Shown: in pieces, positions 57,211 to 64,000 of the stretch
Layout of the letters: every line of letters begins with the position of its first letter
Position numbering within the stretch: position 1 is the stretch's first letter
Assembly (NCBI RefSeq): GCF_000276665.1
Contig: NW_004955464.1
Coordinates: 10,612,030 to 10,676,029, forward strand
DNA from: Chinchilla lanigera
Taxonomy: Eukaryota; Chordata; Mammalia; Rodentia; Chinchillidae
DNA: 64,000 nt
Direction: 5' to 3'
Position numbers and translations under genes: made by a program
Notes under the pieces: generated by a model
Told to the model about the DNA's origin: nothing
Databases searched by the model: none
The model's input: the letters and a program-made list of their open reading frames with translations, nothing else

Positions 57211-57499
57211 AGCCTGCCTGAGCATGGGCTCTGGACAGCACTAAGGTACCATACTGATCGATGACATTCGCAGATTGACCTTCTACTAGAACATTTGATT
57301 GTGAACTTCAGCATGTAAAGAATAAGACAATCTAGATATTAAAACCTGTCTGTCCCTTGCGTGTCCTTTCCTCTTCTCCACTTAACAACTATGTCTGCAT
57401 TACTAGAGGCAGAAATCCAATCTTTGCATAGGTTCTCAGGCTGTCATGATGGATGTGGCGCTGAGAGGCTGGGGGGCATGTTAGAAGGCAGACCTGTAA

Positions 57500-57830
57500 A
57501 TACCCATGCTGTACAAGGCACCGAACATGCCCATCCCATTAAATCCTTCCCATAATCCTAACAGCTAGCTGTTATTACACCCAGTTTTACGGATGCCAAA
57601 GCCAAAGCTCAGAGAAAGTAGCTCACTCTGTCCCCGGGTCACATAGTACTTGACAGCAGAGGCAGGATTTGAACCTAGGTTGCTCTGCTCGCATGGCCTG
57701 TGATCCTCCCTTTGCACTGCATTGCAGCTTGGGCTCGTGTCTACCACTTATTAACTGTGTGGCCTGCTGTGAGTCATTTATTCCCACTGGGCCTCAGTTT
57801 CTACGCTAGTAATATGAAGGGACTGATGTG
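57500..57830. repeat. Inverted pair of MIR elements
   Basis: Minus copy at 57500-57705 ('ccagttttacggatgccaaagccaaagctcagagaaagtagc', 'ggcaggatttgaacctagg'); plus copy at 57725-57830 ('taactgtgtggcctgctgtgagtcatttattcccactgggcctcagtttctac'). Confidence 0.8.
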
Positions 57831-57844
57831 TATAGTGGACTAGA

Positions 57845-58005
57845 ACAATACTTTTTCAACTTCACTGTGCCCATGAACCACCTGGAGTCATGTTGGAACA
57901 CAGATTCCAGTTCAGAAGGTAGAGTATGGGGACAAGAGTCTGTATTTCTGAAAAATTCCAAGGTGATGGACAGACCAAACTTTGAGTATCAAGGGCTGGG
58001 CCATC
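57845..58005. mobile_element. MER5A-like non-autonomous hAT-Charlie DNA transposon relic
   Basis: 'gaaccacctggagtcatgttggaacacagattccagttcagaag', 'ctgtatttctgaaaaattccaaggtgatgg' and 'aaactttgagtatcaag' match the layout of MER5A. Ancient and non-coding. Confidence 0.7.
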
Positions 58006-59734
58006 TGCAAAGGCCCCCCTATCCACAAACTCACTCTTGTTGCTCAGACTAGTACCATTCCTGCAATTCATTTTTATGCATCTCACCTTCCAGGACAGAT
58101 GTCAGTGAGAGAAGGTTGTCTCCCTATGTCGTGCATGAGGATCCAGGCTCAGGAGCAGAGCTTCCCTAGTCCTGGTGCTACCTGGTCCAGCATTCTTCCT
58201 TGCAGCCCCCAATACTCTTCCTTCTCCGGCTGTCTCTGTCTATTTGTCAGCCTCCAACTTTCTGTCACCTTAGGGTCAATATCTTTATCATCTCATCATG
58301 GTGGCCCCACATTTCTCCTTATGTGGAGGTGCCTCCTATCAAAGGTGAAGCATCCTTTGTGGCTTTGGTGATTTTTCTGCTGCAGGTGACTACAGAGGCA
58401 TCTGTCTGCTCCTCACCTGCATTCTGTTTTGACCAAGAAGGCAGTGGGCTTCCCGAGGCAGGTGTCCTGAAGCATGAACCAGCCTTACCCTGGGAAGCCT
58501 CCCCTCCTGCCTGCAGTCGGCTCCACAAGGCTTGGCACTGCCAGCTCACACTGCTCGGGATGGCTTTGGGCTTGTTGACTTGGAAAGAAGCAGATGCCGG
58601 AAGAGTGGATGTTTGCAAATGGATTTACAGGCCCCATATTTACTGTATTGTCAGGGAAACAGGGCTGTAGAGCTGAGTCACTCAGAGCAGGAAGGCTACC
58701 CCCGGCACCACTGGGGGTCTCGCCCATCCAGCTCTCGGGGCCGCCATTCACATGTGCTAGACTTAAAGGCCAACTCAGCCTCTGTCCTCTAGCTCAGGCT
58801 GCCCCTCACTTCAAGAATACCCTTATCCTCTTGCCATTCTTCATTGTGGTTCTTCCAAGTCCTCCAAGGCATTCACTCTAAGGGACCTTTCCCACCCACT
58901 GCCGTCGGTCGTTGCTGTAAATTCAGTCTGTGTGTGTTATACAATTCAGCACTTGACTGCCTTGTGTGTCTGTGTATATATATGTATATGCATAGACTTG
59001 TTCCTGGGTGGATCCTCTTTTGTGTCTACTTCTTGAACCCAGGAACCAGGACTGATACTGTGGCTGCATCCCTCATCTGAATAACACACAGCCAGCACTT
59101 GGGGATGGCTTTGGGATGAGCTCTGTAGTGCAGGAGAAAAGAGGGGACAGGATGAGAGGTGGCATCAACCTCTTGGGCTGCAGGCCCCAGGGAAGGCTCC
59201 CTGGCTTCCTTCTTCCATAAAAAATGGTTGGAAGCTGAGTCATACCCTCTATCCTCCCACCCTCATCAACCGCTATACCCATAACCACTGGATCACCAGC
59301 TCTCCTGACCAACAGGAAAGGGACCTGTCACCCATCTCTGGCACGGGGGCAGTGGCCTGCTGGCAAGTCTAGAGGTGGTCGTCTGAGTAGCGTGTCAGAG
59401 TAGGCTGTAGAAGGAGAGGCCCAGGGTGGGGCTCGCTGGACCAGTGGCTCTACTACATCAGGTCCAGACACAAGCTTTCCTAACTGAAAGCCAAATCCTC
59501 TAAGCAGAAGCATTGAGACCTTTTCAGATGCTCGGAACACTTCATCCTGGCTCCCACAGCCTCTAGGAACCATGACTTGGCCAGGGAACATTCGCAGAGG
59601 AGGAAAGCAGATGAACTCTGAGGGCTGGGCTGTTCCGTGTGTGCCATGAGATTTTCCTCCCTGGGTCTGATCCTTGGGCCTGAGTGCCTATTCCTCAGCA
59701 ACGTGGTAAGAAGCTGAGAGGGCAAGAACCCAAC

Positions 59735-60466
59735 TTCTTTTGCTTTTTCTTTTTTTGAGAAGGAATGGTTCCATTTTTATTGTAAACAGGTTGCTTAAAA
59801 CATTGCCTAAAATATCGAAAACAGTATACAGACAAGTCACAAGAGTAAACAGGTGAATGTAGCAAAGTCACTTGCCATGATGTCCACACATAAAGGTCAG
59901 TTGTATCTCTAGGCACCAGGAATAAGTGGAGCATGAAAGTTAAATGACTGTAACATTTACATCACACTTATATCAGCTACACAGGGAAGAGTTGAACTAA
60001 AGATATGTAATTCTACTCTAAGACTCACAAATGGCATTAAAATAAATGAAGATATAAATAAACAGTTATATATGCCAGCTTCTTCTTAAGTTCCCTCACA
60101 GAAACATTCCAGGGCCAACTTCGCTCTTCTGTACATTGTTATCAACTGGAGCTCTCTGGCCCATAACTGGGCTTTCAATTTATCTTCGCTGAGCACCTCA
60201 GACCTTGTGTCACTCCTCAGGAGGGTTCTGAAGGGCCCTAGCAAGTAGTTAAGACTCTTGAGGATGGTGGGCTTCCCTGGGACCCCACTTGTTAGAGGAG
60301 TCTCGGTGGACATGTGGGGCAGGCAGGGGCTACCCATGTATTCAGTAGCAAAATCAAGACTCTTCTGTGAATCCTCAGATCCCAGACTCTGCAGCTGTCC
60401 CTCTGAGAGGAAGCCAAAGGCTGAGGGCCATGAACATTCTAGATAATAAGTCCCAGGCACCACTTA
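59735..60466 (-). pseudogene. Minus-strand retrocopy (5'-truncated) or terminal exon of an unidentified gene
   Basis: On the minus strand an open frame of 125 codons plus stop runs from 60463 to 60086 and ends LALECFCEGT-stop. It is followed by about 325 bases resembling a 3' UTR with AATAAA (plus-strand 59776-59781) and, 19-20 bases further, an A-rich tract (plus-strand T-rich 59735-59756). This is the structure of a processed transcript copied into the genome. The frame is protein-like (e.g. FGFLSEGQLQSLGSEDSQ, then LKAQLWARELQLITMYRRAK) without internal stops, but it has no ATG at its 5' end: the codon before GTG is TAA. So it is either a 5'-truncated retrocopy or the last exon of an antisense gene; acataag just before the frame could be an acceptor but lacks a pyrimidine tract. 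No target-site duplication was found. I do not recognise the protein. Confidence 0.5.
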
Positions 60467-60537
60467 TGTAACTAGTGATGTGTGTGGGTGTGAATGTGCA
60501 TGCATGTATATGAGAGAAGGAAGATTCACACACAGAG

Positions 60538-60580
60538 GAAGGGAGAGGGAGAGAGAGAGAGACAGACAGAGAGAGAGAGA
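60538..60580. repeat. (GA)n-rich tract
   Basis: Short imperfect GA/GACA repeat just upstream (minus-strand sense) of the retrocopy-like frame. Confidence 0.85.
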
Positions 60581-61429
60581 TTTTACGGAACTGGCTCACC
60601 AAATTACAGAGCTTCACCTCTAAAATCTGCACAGTAGGCTAGCAGACCAGAGACCCAGGGAGAGGCCAAGGCCATCTGTTGGCAGAAGTCTCTCTCCCTC
60701 CAACCAGGTCAGTCTTTGTTCTATTTAAGCCTTGAGCTGATCAAATGAGGGCCATCTACATTATGGAGGGCAACCTGGCTTAGTTAGAGTGTACTGATTT
60801 AAATATTAACCTTATCTGAAAAGATTCAACTACAGAAGCATCTAGACTATGATGATTGACCAGATAACTAGACAGACACATAAAGTCAACCATCGCAACA
60901 GTTTAGACCTCAAGAGCCAATTAAAATGATGAAAACCTTTCTTAGTCATCCTTCTCTATGATCCTCCAGCAACCTGTTGGGATAGACAGGAATGACCAGT
61001 ATTCGTTGACTCATGCCGTTAACTCTTGCCTTTGAACTCTGACTTTGCACCAGGAGCTAGGTTAGGCATTGAAGATAGAGTGTCTATTTCTTTACTTCTT
61101 GAGAATCCAGTTGCAAAAACGGGCCTTGAAGGAGTAATGGCCCAAACATGTGGTTACCTAATTGCCAGAGGGGAGAAGTAGGACAAAGGCATGTGGTGAC
61201 TGACCCGAGGCCTGCACTGGGGTCAGAAGGGAACGTTGAGAAGCTGATGCCCATGCTGAGACCTGAAGATGAACCATGGGCAGCAGTGGGTAATGGAGAA
61301 GGGGCTTTGGCATGTGAAGAGAGGGGATGGCACCTTTGAGACTTGAAGGAAAGCTGGTGGTCTCCTCAGGTTGTACAGAATATAAGATAGCGAGGTCCTG
61401 CTGAGGCTGAGAAAGGCCAGGGCCAGGGC

Positions 61430-61670
61430 TCCCATTTTAATAAGCCCACACAGGACTTTTAGGGTTAGCCTCAAGTCACTAGAGAGCTCCTAAAGGGCTT
61501 TGAACACAGTCTCATGAGCAGATTGGTCCTTTTGATAAAGGCACTCTCCATAGACTGCAGGGGACAGATCAGAGGGAGGTCAGAGTAGATGTGGAAGAAC
61601 ATGAAGTGATTAGAGATTTCCAAGGGAGAGAGCATGGTGGCTACAGCCAAGGGGATGTGATAGAGACAGA
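61430..61670 (-). repeat. L2 fragment, minus orientation
   Basis: 'actagagagctcctaaagggctttgaacacagtctcatgagcagattggtcc' and 'gactgcaggggacagatcag', 'gaagaacatgaagtgattagag' follow the L2 reverse complement. Confidence 0.6.
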
Positions 61671-62324
61671 CAAAAGATAGCAGATCTAAGGCGTATCCAG
61701 TGGGTGGAATAATAGAATGTCATGGCTGGTTGGATCTAGGAGGGGAGGAGAAGGGAGGTGTCCTAGTTTATGGATGGGATATAAATGCGACTGAACCTCA
61801 GACAAGCTCACACAGCTCATAACATGCAAAGCCAGGATGCTGCCCAGCCCAGTGTATCCCACCCCAGCACACTTCTGGCTGGTATTCCTCACTTCAGCTA
61901 GATTCTGTCTGGGGCTGATAAAGCCAAGGGGTAGGCCTGATTTGTGATCTGCCTTGTCCATTCTGAGTTCTTGACTTCGGATGAAGCCATGAACCAGGTC
62001 TAGGACTGTGTTTTCCCCACCTGGCCCCAGACCTTCCTTAACCTTGGCTACCCCTCAGCCGTGTTCTTGATCTTGCATAGAGCCCTGACCAAGGCCTGTG
62101 ATTCTGTCACCACCACCCCCCAAAAAACATGAGCACCTACTCTGTCCTGGCACCACGCTGGATACACACCAGCCATAGCCTGAGCCCTGGACCTTAGCCC
62201 ACTGCCCCCGATGCTGCTGTTTATCCAGTGAACCAGATGAGAGTGTGTGGATGTGAATCATCCCACTGGCTAGACAGTGGCCTGAAGGACTGTGGCAGCA
62301 CAGGCAGCAGAAAGGGTGTGGGAT

Positions 62325-62525
62325 TGCAAGTACACACCTCCGATTCTGTAGCCCCGCTCTGCCCCTAATTAACCGTGTGGCCATGGGCAGAGTGCCTCTC
62401 TGAACATGTTGCCTTACCTGTCAGCTGAGGATCATAGTAGGATCTACCTCTCTGGTTGAGGCAAAGATTAGCAAAAGTGTTTGTCCGAGTTCTAGCACAT
62501 GTTAGGTATTCGATGTATATCAGCT
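62325..62525 (+). repeat. MIR element, plus orientation
   Basis: 'ccgctctgcccctaattaaccgtgtggccatgggcagagtgcctctctgaac', 'tctacctctctggttgaggcaaagattagc', 'agttctagcacatgttaggtattcgatg'. Confidence 0.8.
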
Positions 62526-63504
62526 CCCTTGATTCTCTTTATAGTCGTGCATTAATCAACTACTACGTACATGGACGTGGCTCCTTTCCCCACTGCCGGG
62601 AATGCAAGGGTGGCAGCCAGAGTCTCCTGGCTCTGCCCTAGAATTTGTAACACACTTTGCTGTACACAGTGAGTGCTTTGCAAGTAAAAGGTCACGGAGC
62701 AAATGATTTCAGAGAAAGCAGGCTTCACTTATCCTTATATTATGGTTCTCAGAAGGATCTTTGCAGCATACAGCACAAATCCCGGTTAGCTTTAAAAGAG
62801 AGTACACAGGTAAGTGAGAAGAAAAGGATGGCTGGGATGCCTGGAGGGAGATAAGGACTTTGTTTTCTGTCTTGCCCTGAGTGATGTATGAATCACTGTC
62901 AAGAGATCCATTGGTGGTCTGGGAAGTATTGAAGAGAGTCCAGTAAGGGTTCAGAAAGCTTGGCTCAGTCTGCAAGCCTATGGGGGGAACCGGTCTTTCC
63001 AGACTGCTGGCCCTTGTGTCACAAAGAATTTGCTTATTTGTGTCTTTGGAGAGCACCATCTCTGGCCTGGAAAAGCCTCCACTGCTAGAAATTTGCAGGT
63101 CATCGTGACCTAGCAGTCACTCCACCCTGACTGGTCCTTCCTGAGGAGCCTGAAGATGGGAGAGAGACCACCAAGGGCACAGGCCTGGCAGGGACAGGTT
63201 TCACTGAGCTCCAAGCACAGAAGAGATTTTGTGGTCCAGTTCAGCAAACACTTCGTCAGTGTGTATCTGGGCCAAGTGTGGTACAGTGTGCCGAGAAAGA
63301 AAACCTCGAAGGTGTTTCTGAATTCCTTTAATAAAACAGTCAGGCAGATACTGTGGAAGGAGCACTGTATGTGGAGTTTAGAGGGTAGGCTGCAGTTCTG
63401 GATGCATCAGTGATCCTGTGTGATCTTGGAAGGAAAGCCTCATCACCCTGCCAAGCCATCTGTGAAATATGAGAGATACATCAAGTCTGGTCCAAGAGGT
63501 TCTC

Positions 63505-63635
63505 CCGATCTCCCACAGCCACATTCATTCGTGCAGAAGCACCTGTTACATGCAGCCCTGTTCTTGGTACCACAGAAATACAGACAAAGAAGACCTAGTC
63601 CCTGTCCTACATGGAGTTAAATCCAATGCAGGCGG
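63505..63635 (-). repeat. L2 3'-end fragment, minus orientation
   Basis: 'attcattcgtgcagaagcacctgttacatgcagccctgttcttgg' then 'cagacaaagaagacctagtccctgtcctacatggagttaaatcc' is the reverse complement of the L2 terminal region. Confidence 0.75.
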
Positions 63636-64000
63636 TGCCCTCTGTAAGGTGGCTAAATTCTGTTTATGTCTCAGTTTTGTCTGCATGAGTCTAAGCTGCT
63701 TCTAGGAGCTATGTTTTCCTTCTTCAGAGGCATCCTAAAGAAAAGTTCTCAACCTCCATCTAGGGTGGCTTCCAAAGGGGCAGCAGCCCCCACAGCAGGG
63801 CAGTGTAGCAGTCCCCTGGAGGGAAACACCTGCCTCCCCAAGGGTTGCTTTGAAAAAGGGAACACTGTTTTGGATGAAACCGCTCTGACTCAGAGTCCCC
63901 GTGGTCTAGGTCGTGCTTCACCTGAGGAGAGGGAGGCTGGTGTCTCCAACCTGTGGCCTCTTGACCTCTGATGTTCTGGAGGTTGGGGCTGAGGGCAGGA

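Larger units (their letters stand above)
3213..64000 (+). other. TRABD2B: TRABD2B intron 2 (5' part, runs off the window)
   Basis: The intron begins with the donor GT at 3213. I recognise no further TRABD2B exon in the remaining 60.8 kb: the block expected next in the family (around VLFALNQTLL and later FGAGHF) was not seen. The human gene spans over 200 kb, so a very long intron here is expected. The intron carries the repeats listed separately and some unexplained unique sequence. Confidence 0.75.

Overview
This window is vertebrate nuclear DNA from a placental mammal, most likely a rodent. The short interspersed repeats are B1-type (7SL-derived) and ID-type (tRNA-Ala-derived) elements, including B1 plus internally deleted ID composites. 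Very old MIR, L2, MER5 and MaLR copies are unusually readable, which suggests a slowly evolving rodent lineage (squirrel-related, beaver or similar) rather than mouse or rat. I cannot name the species.

There is one recognisable protein-coding gene: the 5' end of TRABD2B (TIKI2), a membrane-tethered metalloprotease that inactivates Wnt proteins, on the + strand. Bases 1-680 are a CpG-rich promoter/leader region with GC boxes and no ATG before the start codon. Exon 1 (508-609) encodes the signal peptide. Intron 1 is about 2.0 kb. Exon 2 (2652-3212) encodes the first part of the TIKI/TraB catalytic domain, including a GX2H motif. From 3213 to the end of the window (more than 60 kb) I see only intron 2. 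No third exon was recognised, so the remainder of the protein (over half) should lie downstream.

Intron 2, region by region: 3.2-5.6 kb holds mostly unclassified sequence; 5.6-9 kb holds an AT/poly-T tract, MIRs, a MaLR LTR and a 37-bp tandem duplication; 12-17.2 kb holds MIRs, a perfect spaced inverted repeat near an octamer motif, two B1-dID composites and a recent-looking ID insertion with target-site duplications; 18-26 kb holds a complete-looking solo MaLR LTR, a B1, L2 fragments and microsatellites; 27-38 kb is repeat-poor apart from scattered MIR/L2/ID relics; 40.7-42.4 kb is an old L1 3' half; 43-58 kb is dense in MIR/L2, with a GGAAT array, AG and TG tracts, two B1 elements and a MER5-like element; 59.7-60.5 kb carries a minus-strand open frame with a polyadenylation signal and A-rich tail (retrocopy or terminal exon); the rest is L2/MIR.

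I looked for an unusual system and did not find one: no CRISPR array, no gene cluster and no convincing non-coding RNA gene. The most useful follow-ups are the unidentified 126-codon minus-strand frame at 60086-60463, the NAGNAG splice acceptor of exon 2, the inverted repeat at 13.2 kb and the SINE subfamilies, which could place the organism.
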